Source: Marinomonas arctica (lineage in GTDB: Bacteria; Pseudomonadota; Gammaproteobacteria; Pseudomonadales; Marinomonadaceae). From it: DNA of 64,000 bases. A program made the translations under genes and the position numbers. Below, one piece after another: positions 46,826 through 56,327 of the stretch (the stretch's first letter is position 1; every line of letters starts with the position of its first letter). Below the pieces are notes generated by a model. That model was not told the DNA's origin and ran no database searches. It saw only the letters and a list, made by a program, of their open reading frames with translations. Where the stretch lies: NCBI RefSeq assembly GCF_003259225.1, contig NZ_QHJF01000001.1:124001-188000 (forward strand), given 5' to 3'.

Positions 46826-47610
46826 CGAGCAAAATCTCAAAAGCCACTTTATCTGCGGCACTCATTGTCAAAAATGAGTCTAAAAATTTAGAGTCCTGCT
46901 TAAATAGTTTAACAGGATGGGTGGATGATATTGTCATTTTAGACTCCGGCAGTGAGGACAATACTCGAGAAATTGCAGAAAAATACACAGAACATTTTTA
47001 TTTGAAATCAAACTGGCAAGGGTTTGGTTTACAACGACAAGCCGCTCAACAATATGTAAAAACAGACTATGTATTATGGATTGATGCCGATGAAATCGTT
47101 ACTGAAGAGCTTAAAAACAGCATTTTAAAAGCCCTTAGTGATAACAAGACACAAACGGCCTATAGCATTAATCGTAAAAGCTGGGTATTTGGGCGCTTTA
47201 TTGAGCACTCTGGCTGGTATCCGGATCGCGTCACTCGGCTTTATAAAGTCAGTGAAGGTCATTACTCAGACGATTTAGTACATGAAAAGGTACTGTTAGC
47301 AAAGGACGTGAAGCTCGAATCGTTAAAAGGTGATTTAACACATTACACTTACGATGATCTGCAGCACTACTTAGTTAAATCGGCCTCTTATGCAAAACTA
47401 TCAGCAGATCAAAAGGAAAAACGTGGCAAAAAAACATCGCTAAGCAATGCTACGCTACATGCTTTTGCCTGCTTCGTAAAAATGTATTTAATAAAGCGTG
47501 GATTTTTGGATGGAAAGCAAGGATTTCTTCTCGCGGTATTGTCGGCGCACTCCACTTTTGTGAAATACGCCGACCTATGGATACGCTCTCAACCTAAGCG
47601 CCCCAGTTAA
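46822..47610 (+). CDS. Family 2 glycosyltransferase, WaaE/KdtX-like
   Basis: The 262-residue GT2 enzyme has the nucleotide-sugar loop [37 protein letters not shown] and the metal-binding DxD in [14 protein letters not shown], like the beta-1,4-glucosyltransferases of the LPS core (WaaE). C-terminal [20 protein letters not shown] and [16 protein letters not shown] also suit the family. ATG overlaps the waaF stop by four bases. It probably adds a core hexose; the exact sugar is unknown. It meets the next gene tail to tail with a 3-base gap and no visible terminator. Confidence 0.88.
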   Translation: MTSKISKATLSAALIVKNESKNLESCLNSLTGWVDDIVILDSGSEDNTREIAEKYTEHFYLKSNWQGFGLQRQAAQQYVKTDYVLWIDADEIVTEELKNSILKALSDNKTQTAYSINRKSWVFGRFIEHSGWYPDRVTRLYKVSEGHYSDDLVHEKVLLAKDVKLESLKGDLTHYTYDDLQHYLVKSASYAKLSADQKEKRGKKTSLSNATLHAFACFVKMYLIKRGFLDGKQGFLLAVLSAHSTFVKYADLWIRSQPKRPS

Positions 47611-47613
47611 CTA

Positions 47614-48711
47614 TCAGCAAGTCCGATATATTTCTAACAAGGTATCAACGTGCTTTTTCTGATCAAAAAAATCACAAGCACGTTTTCTTGCCAAAAGAGA
47701 CAAACGCTCTCTTTCATCAGCATTAGAGCTAAGGTTGTCTATCGCATGAGCAAAGGCCTCAGTATCAAATGGATCGACAACCACACCAGTATCTTCCAAA
47801 AGCTCAGGAATCGCACCATGACTTGAACCAACAATCGCTTTTCTCGCTGCCATGGCTTCAATAACCGTCAACCCAAAGGCTTCATTGTGCGAAGGGATCA
47901 CTACGATATCAACGGTCTTCAACAAAAGATCAGGCTTGTTAGTGAAACCATAAAACGTCACTTTGTCTTGCAAATCGTTTTCGATCACATAAGACTCAAG
48001 CATCCGCACATATTCAGTAGATCCGCCCGTTTCAGCAGTAAGCCCACCAACAATGATTAGGTGCGCTTGACTTAATCTTAGCTGTTTAAATGCCTTCAAT
48101 AGCTCTAAATGCCCTTTACCATTGGATAAACGCCCAACAATACCGATCAAAATGGCATCTAGAGGAAGAGATAACTCAGCTTTTAAATTAAACTCAATGT
48201 CTTCAATATCAGCAATTTCGGTTCCATACCACAATCTTTTTATTTTACTTTCTGGCATAGGGAGGGCTTTAACATTTCTCGCACGAGTAAAATTGCTAAT
48301 GGATAAAACCAAGTCGACATTTCGATATATAAAACGATGATAAAAGTCTCTTTTTGATCGCTTAGCCCCCATGTGATCTGTATAAATCAGTTTAAAACCA
48401 CACAATTTTTTTAATAAAACAGCAAGCGTCAAATCACTAGATTTGTGACAGTGAACAACATCAATTTCGCGCTGCTTAATCCACTGGGCAATACTAAACA
48501 GTTTTCGATAACCTTCACCGCGGCTCGCTAACGATAAAGTACTATCAAATGTTTCAACCATACGAGCATTCGTTGGCGTTCCAGCTTGCCCTATACCATA
48601 AACATGACAACCCTGAGACATCATGGTCGCCCCGACTCGCATAGGGTACATCTCCAACCCACCAAAACCAGTTGAAAGGCAAATATGCAGCACATTCATC
48701 TTATTAGACAT
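47614..48711 (-). CDS. Family 4 glycosyltransferase
   Basis: The 365-residue product has a GT-B fold: an N-terminal MNVLHICLSTGFGGLEMYPM, a middle SNFTRARNVKALPMPESKIK, LIGIVGRLSNGKGHLELLKA, and IVIPSHNEAFGLTVIEAMAA with the GT4 E-x7-E motif. This family adds hexoses to core oligosaccharides or O-antigen. AAGGA lies 6 bases before a TTG at 48717 and 12 before the ATG at 48711; I list the ATG. It follows the family 9 gene by 19 bases and likely belongs to the same LPS operon. The sugar it transfers is unknown. Confidence 0.85.
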   Translation of the reverse strand: MSNKMNVLHICLSTGFGGLEMYPMRVGATMMSQGCHVYGIGQAGTPTNARMVETFDSTLSLASRGEGYRKLFSIAQWIKQREIDVVHCHKSSDLTLAVLLKKLCGFKLIYTDHMGAKRSKRDFYHRFIYRNVDLVLSISNFTRARNVKALPMPESKIKRLWYGTEIADIEDIEFNLKAELSLPLDAILIGIVGRLSNGKGHLELLKAFKQLRLSQAHLIIVGGLTAETGGSTEYVRMLESYVIENDLQDKVTFYGFTNKPDLLLKTVDIVVIPSHNEAFGLTVIEAMAARKAIVGSSHGAIPELLEDTGVVVDPFDTEAFAHAIDNLSSNADERERLSLLARKRACDFFDQKKHVDTLLEIYRTC

Positions 48712-48730
48712 TTTCAATGTATTTCCTTGA

Positions 48731-49747
48731 TTAGAGATTCATATACCAAACTTTTATTTCTTCAAACACACTGGTCACATCAAGATCTGTCAAAGATGAA
48801 TTTGGATCACTCGTGGTAAACGGCAACCAACGACCTTCTGTATTAAGCGTTTTCCAGCGTAAAGGTTTAGAAGAACGCTTATTAGGATAAAAACCAATAG
48901 TTGGTACATCTATCGCGCCAGCAATATGTAATGGCCCTGTTGACCCAGCAACAAACAAAGCAGCAGTGGCAATAGAACACATAAAATCAGCAATTCCATC
49001 ATTCTTATCATACAAGCTTACATGGCCAATCAAGCCTTGCAATGCTTCAACTAAAGCTTGAGAAACAGGTGCTTCACCGGGACCGGCAGTAATCACAAAA
49101 TGAAAATGGTCGAGCCCGTCTAAAAAAATAATCAATTTCACCCATTGAGCTTGCGTAAGCGTATTAGATGATCCACCAGTCACTGGATGAATAAAGCACA
49201 ACTTACGATCAACGCTAACACCAATGGCATCAAGTTTATGTAACTGCTTAGTTAAATCCTCTGATGCATAAGAAAACATCGGTGAGATGGCTTTTTGAAC
49301 TTTCCCTCCCAACAATTCAATAAAATAGTGAGCAAGGTCTACATTGTATTCAAATTCGGGTTTAAGTGACTTTGAACGACGCTGACTCAATCTGTGAGTA
49401 TATAAAAACTGCACCCACTTCGTGGCCGGAGCAACTCTCATCGGTATCTTCGCTTGCCGAACCAAGGTGGCATTATAAGCATCTGAAAACAAACAAATCA
49501 CTGCATCAAAATTATGATTTTTAAGCTCTGTAACTAAGGCTTTTTTGTTTTTGGGGTCCTTAGGATCAATAATAATGTCATCAATCCATGCGAAAGCTTG
49601 GGCTATCTCTTTTGTGTAATCAGGTACTAAAGCAATCAACGTAGCATTAGGAAAGGCACTCTTTATAGCTTGTATTGCCGGTAAAGCAAGGACAAAATCG
49701 CCAATTTTATCGTTACGCACTACTAAAATCTTATTCACTTCCGACAT
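48731..49747 (-). CDS. Family 9 glycosyltransferase (heptosyltransferase)
   Basis: The 338-residue GT9 protein starts KILVVRNDKIGDFVLALPAI, the opening of the ADP-heptose transferase fold, and ends with ATAALFVAGSTGPLHIAGAI, VPTIGFYPNKRS and related parts. It resembles WaaC/WaaQ/RfaQ-type enzymes. ATG at 49745-49747 has AGGA 9 bases upstream; another ATG at 49765 is six residues earlier and remains possible. The first heptosyltransferase (WaaC) is not otherwise present in this cluster, so this gene may fill that role, but divergence prevents assignment. It heads a two-gene run with the GT4 gene. Confidence 0.85.
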   Translation of the reverse strand: MSEVNKILVVRNDKIGDFVLALPAIQAIKSAFPNATLIALVPDYTKEIAQAFAWIDDIIIDPKDPKNKKALVTELKNHNFDAVICLFSDAYNATLVRQAKIPMRVAPATKWVQFLYTHRLSQRRSKSLKPEFEYNVDLAHYFIELLGGKVQKAISPMFSYASEDLTKQLHKLDAIGVSVDRKLCFIHPVTGGSSNTLTQAQWVKLIIFLDGLDHFHFVITAGPGEAPVSQALVEALQGLIGHVSLYDKNDGIADFMCSIATAALFVAGSTGPLHIAGAIDVPTIGFYPNKRSSKPLRWKTLNTEGRWLPFTTSDPNSSLTDLDVTSVFEEIKVWYMNL

Positions 49748-49986
49748 AAACAAATTTCCTGACATTAAGCTCTTGGCATTTGCCTAATAATGGCCTATTA
49801 ATGAGTAACCATATTAGCAAGGTTTACGCTTTCACTATAAAAAAATAAGAGCTAAATCGAGTAATTAATGCTCTGCAGACAAAATCACACATATTTTAAG
49901 TAGGTTCTTTAGCGCTTTCAATAAAAAGTGTAGCCAAAACCCTCTAAGCCACACTAGTCTATTAAAGAAACAACAAGGAGTTCCAC

Positions 49987-50304
49987 ATGAAATTTGAACT
50001 GGTCGATCGTCAAGGCTACATCCCTGATCTCAACTATGGCGCGGCAGGACAAGAGCTTGCCTGCTTTATTCCCAGCGATTATCCGTTTGAGCAAGTCAAT
50101 TACAATAATGGAGAAGGTGAAGCGATTATAGACAAGCACACCTGGTACTTTTTCTTTACCCAAGAAGGCATTGGCATCAAATTAATGGACGGCATTGTCA
50201 CACTAAAAGAAGCAGAACATTTTTTGCACGCCATTAAGTCACACATCTGGGGGGAAACACACCAACAAGTGCAAATTTTTATGGCTGGCGCAACACCAAA
50301 CTAA
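49987..50304 (+). CDS. Small conserved-looking protein of unknown function
   Basis: A 105-residue protein with no signal peptide or membrane helix. It has a mix of charged and aromatic residues (DLNYGAAGQELACFIP, HTWYFFFTQEGIGIKLMD, EAEHFLHAIKSHIWGETHQQ) and looks like a compact alpha/beta domain. It has a very good ribosome-binding site (AAGGAG, 6 bases before ATG) and a strong terminator 21 bases after its stop, so it is a single-gene unit. I do not recognise the family. Confidence 0.8.
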   Translation: MKFELVDRQGYIPDLNYGAAGQELACFIPSDYPFEQVNYNNGEGEAIIDKHTWYFFFTQEGIGIKLMDGIVTLKEAEHFLHAIKSHIWGETHQQVQIFMAGATPN

Positions 50305-50324
50305 GCTTAATAACCTTATAAACC

Positions 50325-50353
50325 ACTTAGCCTCTATTCGATAGAGGCTAAGT
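50325..50353 (+). terminator. Rho-independent terminator after the 105-residue protein gene
   Basis: A perfect 13-base stem (50325-50337 with 50341-50353) around the loop TCG is followed by TTTGTT. It lies between two genes that converge and may serve both, though the reverse strand lacks a full T-tract. Confidence 0.85.
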
Positions 50354-50363
50354 TTTGTTCGTA

Positions 50364-51200
50364 TCAAGTCGCTAACGCTCTCAGCATTCTCTTAGACCAT
50401 TGGCTCCATGATCCCACGTACACTTGTTTTGCTTCTATACCCGCATGATTTAAAGCCAAAACATTGTGGCAAGCCGTGACACCGGATCCACAATAATACA
50501 CATAAGCATCACCATTATCAGACAGCCAATCTTGCCACTCAACATGCAACTGCTCAGCGGGTTTAAAGTACCCCTCAGGGTCTAAATTATCGGAGAAAGG
50601 ACGGTTGATCGCACCTGGAATATGGCCCGCAACAGGGTCTATCGTTTCATTTTCGCCATTAAATCGATCTGCTGCCCGCGCGTCCACTAACTGAAATTGA
50701 TTGGTTTCAAAGTTTTCCACAATGGCTTGCTCACTAATAGCCCAAGGAAATGACACCTTTATTTGAGTTGATGTTGGCGTGGCAATACTGGGGGTCACAG
50801 AGACGTCTTTGCATTGTTTGCACCATGCTGGAAAGCCACCATTCAAAACGCGAACATTCACATTTTGCTGACTGAGCATCCACCAAGCACGAGCGGCAAT
50901 GGCGCCTCCCATATCATCATAAACGATGACTTGAGAATTCATATCAATACCCCAATTTTGCAACTGCTTAGAAAAAACCATTTCCTCTGGCAAAGGATGC
51001 CGGCCAGTCAACGCGGTTTCTGGCGAAGCCAACTCATGATGGACATCCACAAAAATAGCACCGGGAATGTGACCCTTGTCGTACTCTGACCTACCCTTGG
51101 AGTGATCGGTCAAATAAAACCGACAATCTAAAACAACCACATCTGGCAGCCCAAGCAGTATGGCCAGTTCATTTGTATTTATTAACGTTTTTAATAACAC
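50364..51200 (-). CDS. sseA: 3-mercaptopyruvate sulfurtransferase
   Basis: The 278-residue protein has two rhodanese domains. The catalytic loop is YYCGSGVTACHNVLALNHAG with Cys237; the CGSGVTA form is the one of mercaptopyruvate rather than thiosulfate sulfurtransferases. The N-terminal domain has VVVLDCRFYL and EYDKGHIPGAIFVDV, and the second VDARAADRFNG. The start is GTG at 51198-51200, with GAGGA seven bases upstream. Convergent with the small protein gene; probably monocistronic. Confidence 0.93.
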   Translation of the reverse strand: MLLKTLINTNELAILLGLPDVVVLDCRFYLTDHSKGRSEYDKGHIPGAIFVDVHHELASPETALTGRHPLPEEMVFSKQLQNWGIDMNSQVIVYDDMGGAIAARAWWMLSQQNVNVRVLNGGFPAWCKQCKDVSVTPSIATPTSTQIKVSFPWAISEQAIVENFETNQFQLVDARAADRFNGENETIDPVAGHIPGAINRPFSDNLDPEGYFKPAEQLHVEWQDWLSDNGDAYVYYCGSGVTACHNVLALNHAGIEAKQVYVGSWSQWSKRMLRALAT

Positions 51201-51322
51201 AGGCTTTTCCTCAGACAGTCATCCACGGTCATAAAACAGACCTTTTCTATTGGTTTAAATCTACTTTGATTCTGTAATTTTTGCTAATATTCACGACCGT
51301 TATCTTACTATTGAGTGTTTCT

Positions 51323-52081
51323 ATGTTACGTATCGACCTAATTCTCACGGAGCAAGGCCTGGCCAAATCACGCTCACAGGCACAAACCTTTATCAGTGAA
51401 GGACGAGTATCATACAAACAAAACGCACAGTGGATAAAAGTCACCAAACCTAGCTTAAAACTCTCCTCGGATATCGAACTTAGCCTTACTGAGGATGAAG
51501 CCGATAAGTATGTCTCACGCGGGGCATTAAAGCTTGAAGGCGCTTTATTGCACACTCAATTAAACATCGAAGGCTTTCATGTCCTAGATATCGGCCAATC
51601 TACCGGAGGCTTTAGTGACTGCGCTATTCAACACGGCGCGGCAAAAGTGGTCGGAGTTGAAGTGGGTCACGACCAATTAGACCCTAGACTGCGCCATCAT
51701 CAAAAAATTGTCTGCTTAGAAGGCATCAATGCACGTGACTTGTCAGCAGCAGATTTACAGGGACACTTTCCTCAAAAGGGTTTTGATCTTGCTGTCATGG
51801 ACGTCTCTTTTATCTCACAAACTAAGATTCTGCCTCAGTTGCCAAATTTACTGACTAAAAATGGCCATATTATTACTCTAGTAAAGCCACAATTTGAGGT
51901 AGGAAAAGAATTTATTGGTAAAGGGGGAATCGTCAAAAACAAACCCCGTGTCGATCAGCTTGAACACGACATGAAAGCCTTTATTACATCGCTCGGTTTT
52001 GAAGTGAAATGCTATATTGAAAGCCCAATAAAAGGCGGGGATGGCAACCAAGAATTTTTACTCTGGGCGATAAAAGTATAA
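51323..52081 (+). CDS. tlyA: TlyA family rRNA 2'-O-methyltransferase
   Basis: The 252-residue product joins an N-terminal S4 RNA-binding domain (MLRIDLILTEQGLAKSRSQA) with an FtsJ/RrmJ methyltransferase (VLDIGQSTGGFSDCAIQHGA for SAM, FDLAVMDVSFISQTKI, and ITLVKPQFEVGK). TlyA methylates 16S and 23S rRNA in some bacteria and has been called a haemolysin; the methylase role is the likely one. ATG at 51323 is preceded by GAG. It is convergent with the MATE gene, 4 bases apart. Confidence 0.93.
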   Translation: MLRIDLILTEQGLAKSRSQAQTFISEGRVSYKQNAQWIKVTKPSLKLSSDIELSLTEDEADKYVSRGALKLEGALLHTQLNIEGFHVLDIGQSTGGFSDCAIQHGAAKVVGVEVGHDQLDPRLRHHQKIVCLEGINARDLSAADLQGHFPQKGFDLAVMDVSFISQTKILPQLPNLLTKNGHIITLVKPQFEVGKEFIGKGGIVKNKPRVDQLEHDMKAFITSLGFEVKCYIESPIKGGDGNQEFLLWAIKV

Positions 52082-52085
52082 CGGG

Positions 52086-53465
52086 TCAAATAATCTCATC
52101 GAAGCTAAGATGATTACTTGGTAGGATTTCTTTAGCTTCCTTCTCTTCTAGCTCAGTGATGTAATTTCTTGCCATATAGAAACCCAAACAGCCAAAAATC
52201 ACCGAACCAATAGCTTGTCCAAACAATATTCCCTCTGCTCCCATAAAAAGAGAAAACACCGTAATAAGCGGCCAAGTTCCAAGCGTCGCGCGTCCGAAGT
52301 TCAGTAACGTACTATTTAAGGGCTTACCCAAATTATTAAACACCGCAATGGCAATAAACAACAAACTTTGAAAGAAAAAACTAAAGGAAACAAAGGTCGC
52401 AAAAAAACGAATAATATCAGCGCTGCCTTGTGTGGCATTGAAAGTGGCCACCAGCCAATCCTGCATCTGATACAACACAACACACAACAACAAACAGTAA
52501 CCAAAAGCATAAACGACAGCGCTACTAATCGTACTGTGCATTCGATCAAACCGACCTGCACCGTAATTTTGCCCTAATATCGGCCCGACCGCCCCAGATA
52601 AAGCAAACACCCCGCCAAAGACAACGGGAATAATACGTCCTATCACTGCCACAGCGGCCACCGCATCATCGCCAAATGACGAGGTATGCTCCATGACAAT
52701 CGCGTTTGCTAGCGGAGACGACATATTGGTTAACATCGCAGGAACGGCAATCACAGAAATGGACCTCACATCCTTAAAAAAGTCTATAAGGTCGAATTCA
52801 CCCAACATTTTATGGATATAAACGACACCGTAATAAGACACGGCCACCATGGAAAAGCGCGCAATCAACGAGGCAATAGCAGCACCTTGCACCCCTAATC
52901 CAAAAGCAAAAATAAAGATAGGATCTAACACGGCATTGACCAGCCCACCCACTAGTGTAGCGTACATCGCACGACGCGCATCCCCTAAGGCACGCATGAT
53001 TCCAGACCCTATCATGCCAATCATGACGGCAGGCATACCGATCACTAAAATCTGCAAATAGTCTGTCGCTAAGTCAAGAGTTCGACCCGTCGCACCAATG
53101 TACAACAAAATATGAGGAATATTTGACCATAAAAGCCAGACAACACCTGACGAAAACAGGATACCAAACGCCAATACATTAACGGCTCGACGCTTAGCTA
53201 ATTCGATATTTCCTTCACCGATGGCTTTTGATACCAATGCGGTCGCCGAAATCGACACAGCAATGCTCAAGGAAATGGTAAAAAACATGATGGTACTGGC
53301 AAACCCCACTGCCGCCACCGCTTCTTTCTCTCCCAACATAGAAAGAAACAGCATATCGACAAGGTCTACCAAAAACATACACATCAAGCCTAACGCGCCA
53401 GTAACAGACATGCTAACCACATGCTTAAACGTTGAACCTTGCGTAAGCTTTGCCGGACCAGGCAT
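52086..53465 (-). CDS. MATE family multidrug/Na+ efflux transporter
   Basis: A 459-residue protein with 12 membrane helices in two MATE repeats (VVSMSVTGALGLMCMFLVDL in the first, SISVIAVPAMLTNMSSPLAN at the start of the second). It exports drugs or organic cations in exchange for Na+ or H+, and the substrate is unknown. The ATG at 53463-53465 is 156 bases from the lon stop, with a lon terminator in between, so it is transcribed alone. Confidence 0.9.
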   Translation of the reverse strand: MPGPAKLTQGSTFKHVVSMSVTGALGLMCMFLVDLVDMLFLSMLGEKEAVAAVGFASTIMFFTISLSIAVSISATALVSKAIGEGNIELAKRRAVNVLAFGILFSSGVVWLLWSNIPHILLYIGATGRTLDLATDYLQILVIGMPAVMIGMIGSGIMRALGDARRAMYATLVGGLVNAVLDPIFIFAFGLGVQGAAIASLIARFSMVAVSYYGVVYIHKMLGEFDLIDFFKDVRSISVIAVPAMLTNMSSPLANAIVMEHTSSFGDDAVAAVAVIGRIIPVVFGGVFALSGAVGPILGQNYGAGRFDRMHSTISSAVVYAFGYCLLLCVVLYQMQDWLVATFNATQGSADIIRFFATFVSFSFFFQSLLFIAIAVFNNLGKPLNSTLLNFGRATLGTWPLITVFSLFMGAEGILFGQAIGSVIFGCLGFYMARNYITELEEKEAKEILPSNHLSFDEII

Positions 53466-53535
53466 TCGTTTCCCCTAAAAATGGCGTATCCACTATGCAA
53501 CATCACAAAAGCAACGCCAAACGATACGACAAATA

Positions 53536-53570
53536 ATAAAAAACCGGACAAGCACCCGCTCGTCCGGTTC
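53536..53570 (-). terminator. Rho-independent terminator of lon
   Basis: On the minus strand a 12-base stem (AACCGGACGAGC against GCTTGTCCGGTT, one G-U) around the loop GGGT runs directly into six T residues. It lies 52 bases after the lon stop codon. Confidence 0.92.
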
Positions 53571-53621
53571 CATATTTTCTCATGTATGAGGTTTTGAGAA
53601 AATGCTTACTTTGTGAATAAC

Positions 53622-56060
53622 TTAATGAAGATGATTATTTGAGCGATTAAAAACGATCTTTTCAACATCAGCAAAACGCTCGGCAAAATGCACCGTCATA
53701 CCGTCTTTAACGGATTCAGGCAGCTCCTCAAAATCACGACGATTCGGCTCAGGCAAAATCACTTCACTAATTTTACTGCGTTTTGCGGCAATGATTTTTT
53801 CACGAATACCGCCAACAGCGAGCACTTGACCCGTTAAAGTAAGCTCACCTGTCATCGCCAATCCTCGACGCACGGGTTCGCCTTTGGCCAAAGATAGCAA
53901 AGCTGTCGCCATCGAAATACCCGCGCTTGGGCCGTCTTTTGGCGTTGCCCCTTCAGGCACATGCAGATGCACAAGGCTCTTATCAAAAAACTCAGGGGCT
54001 TTTTGATAACTCTTCGTATGAGAAAATACGTACGAATAAGCAATTTCGGCGGATTCCTTCATCACATCACCCAGCTTGCCTGTGAGTTTCAAGCCTCGCG
54101 TTAATTCATGTACCTTGTTGGCTTCAATCGGTAACGTCGCTCCCCCCATGGAAGTCCAGGCTAAACCTGTCACCACGCCTACCCCTTGCAAGGTTTTCTC
54201 AGGTCTAAAATATGGCATTCCCAACAGCGTTTCGACATCTTTCACGCCGATATTAATACGCTCTTTTTCGCCCGTCATCAGCTCGACCACGCATTTACGC
54301 AATACCTTTTGCAGCAATTTATCTAAGCCTCGAACACCTGCTTCACGGGCATAATGCTCGATAATATGGCGCAAGGCCGCATCGGTAATGTTTAACTGCT
54401 TTTTAAGCAGCTTGTTTTTCTTTAGCAATTTTGGCCATAAATGCTGCTTGGCAATCGCCAGTTTTTCATCGCCTATATAACCAGACAAGCGAATAACATC
54501 CATTCGATCCAATAAAGGAGGTGGAATGGTGTCAAGCTGGTTAGCGGTACATATAAACAAGGCTTTCGACAAATCGATACGCATATCTAAATAATGATCT
54601 AAGAACTCACTATTTTGCTCAGGGTCCAACGCTTCTAATAAAGAAGAAGCCGGATCGCCTTGAAAAGAAGAGCCAATCTTGTCGATCTCATCCAACATGA
54701 TGACAGGGTTTTCAACCTCCACATCCTTCAGGGCTTGTACAAACTTGCCTGGCAATGCGCCTATATAGGTGCGTCGATGACCTTTTATCTCCGCTTCGTC
54801 TCTCATGCCACCAAGACTAAAACGATAAAACTTACGATTCAACGACTCAGCGATCGATTTACCAATTGACGTTTTACCAACCCCTGGAGGGCCCACTAAC
54901 AACAAAATAGAGCCGCCCATTTCACCGCGATGCGCACCAAGAGCTAAGAACTCTACAATGCGATCCTTTATATCCCCTAGACCCGCATGATGAGACTCAA
55001 GTACATCACGGGCTAAGGCAATGTCTAGGTTATCTTTTGAATGCACACCCCAAGGTAAGGCTGTTGCCCAATCTAAATAATTACGCGTCACACCGTATTC
55101 AGGCGAACCGGTTTCAAGAATACTCAGCTTATGCAGCTCTTCTTGAATCTTATCATTCACGGCTTTCGATAAGGTTTTTCCTTCCAATCGAGCCTGAAAT
55201 GTTTCCACATCTGAGGTGCGATCATCTTTCGAAATGCCTAACTCTTTCTGAATGACTTTCAACTGCTCTTTTAGAAAAAAGTCTCGTTGATGCTTACTAA
55301 TCTTATCGTTCACTTCAGCGCTTATTTCGTTCTGAAGACGCGCAATTTCTAACTCTTTTCTTAGCAGTGTCAGAGACAAATGCATACGAGCAGGAATAGA
55401 TATGGTCGCTAACACATCATACAAGTCTTCCGCTTCTGCCGAGGTAATCGACGCGGCAAAATCCGCCAATAACCCCGATTCATTAAACGAGAATCGTCCC
55501 AAATATTGTCGTAGATCCTCACTAAACAATGGATTCAAACGAATCAGCTGCTTAATCGCATCCAGTATGGCAATAGAATAAGCCTTCGACTCGTCATCGT
55601 TTGACTTCACATCATTGATATAACGCACACGGGCAAGATAAGGCGCTTCTTCACTCAGCCATTCAATCACCTCAAACCGTTTCACGCCTTGTGCCAAAAA
55701 CGTTAATTTATCATTTTGCTTCTCTGCTCTATGGACTCTAGCGACGCAACCTATCGCTCGAAACTCGTCAACAGAAGGCGTTTTTTTGGCTTTTTTGTCA
55801 GCATAGACCAAACCCACAGCAGCCTGAGGATGCTCCGCAATACGTTCTAATGTGTTTTCCCACTGCTCTGCATCAACCATAACCGGCTGAACTTGCGCCG
55901 GAAAAAAAGGACGACTTGAAATAGGTAAAATAAAAAGTGTGTCAGGCAACACATCATCAGGAAGTGCAAGACCTCGTGGATCACTGATCACCACACTCTC
56001 CTCTTCTGATATGACTTCATTTCCTTCTTGTGCATCTGAATATTGTTCGTCATCGTTCAT
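53622..56060 (-). CDS. lon: ATP-dependent Lon protease, AsrA/Lon2-like
   Basis: The 812-residue protein has a Lon substrate-binding domain (LFILPISSRPFFPAQVQPVM), the AAA+ module with Walker A GPPGVGKTSIG at 390 to 400 and GGMRDEAEIKGHRRTYIGA, and the protease domain with catalytic Ser712 (KDGPSAGISMATAL) and Lys755 (GGIREKIIAAK), the same 43-residue spacing as in E. coli Lon. An acidic N-terminal extension and the LPDTLFILPISSRPFFPAQV style recall Pseudomonas AsrA, a second Lon. This distinction is from memory. It is transcribed alone; no heat-shock (sigma-32) promoter is evident. Confidence 0.95.
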   Translation of the reverse strand: MNDDEQYSDAQEGNEVISEEESVVISDPRGLALPDDVLPDTLFILPISSRPFFPAQVQPVMVDAEQWENTLERIAEHPQAAVGLVYADKKAKKTPSVDEFRAIGCVARVHRAEKQNDKLTFLAQGVKRFEVIEWLSEEAPYLARVRYINDVKSNDDESKAYSIAILDAIKQLIRLNPLFSEDLRQYLGRFSFNESGLLADFAASITSAEAEDLYDVLATISIPARMHLSLTLLRKELEIARLQNEISAEVNDKISKHQRDFFLKEQLKVIQKELGISKDDRTSDVETFQARLEGKTLSKAVNDKIQEELHKLSILETGSPEYGVTRNYLDWATALPWGVHSKDNLDIALARDVLESHHAGLGDIKDRIVEFLALGAHRGEMGGSILLLVGPPGVGKTSIGKSIAESLNRKFYRFSLGGMRDEAEIKGHRRTYIGALPGKFVQALKDVEVENPVIMLDEIDKIGSSFQGDPASSLLEALDPEQNSEFLDHYLDMRIDLSKALFICTANQLDTIPPPLLDRMDVIRLSGYIGDEKLAIAKQHLWPKLLKKNKLLKKQLNITDAALRHIIEHYAREAGVRGLDKLLQKVLRKCVVELMTGEKERINIGVKDVETLLGMPYFRPEKTLQGVGVVTGLAWTSMGGATLPIEANKVHELTRGLKLTGKLGDVMKESAEIAYSYVFSHTKSYQKAPEFFDKSLVHLHVPEGATPKDGPSAGISMATALLSLAKGEPVRRGLAMTGELTLTGQVLAVGGIREKIIAAKRSKISEVILPEPNRRDFEELPESVKDGMTVHFAERFADVEKIVFNRSNNHLH

Positions 56061-56200
56061 ACTATATTTCTCAATGAATCTAAAGGTTCAAACTTCAAAA
56101 ATAGACATTCGCTACTTCTTACTGGTTATTCCATATGTAATGACAATATTTCTGAAAACAACACCACCCCTCACTTTTCCCAATCCTTACTTACTTCACC

Positions 56201-56232
56201 AATAACTAACCGTACAGACAGGATTAGTTATT
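56201..56232. repeat. Inverted repeat in the lon-upp intergenic region
   Basis: AATAACTAACC (56201-56211) and GGATTAGTTATT (56221-56232) can pair over 11 bases with one bulge. A second palindrome, TTGGT-CAAT-ACCAA, follows at 56232-56245. Both sit between the divergent lon and upp starts, so they may be operators rather than a terminator, as no T-tract follows. Confidence 0.5.
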
Positions 56233-56259
56233 TGGTCAATACCAACTTAGTGTTATTAT
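56232..56259 (+). promoter_or_regulatory. Candidate upp promoter
   Basis: TTGGTC (56232-56237) and TATTAT (56254-56259) are 16 bases apart, giving a start near 56266 and a leader of about 62 bases. The -35 box overlaps the TTGGT/ACCAA palindrome. Confidence 0.5.
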
Positions 56260-56327
56260 AGCCGCCATGACTTACACACAACTCGATCAATCTCACACTT
56301 CCAAAGTGATCAAAAAAGGAAAGGCTA

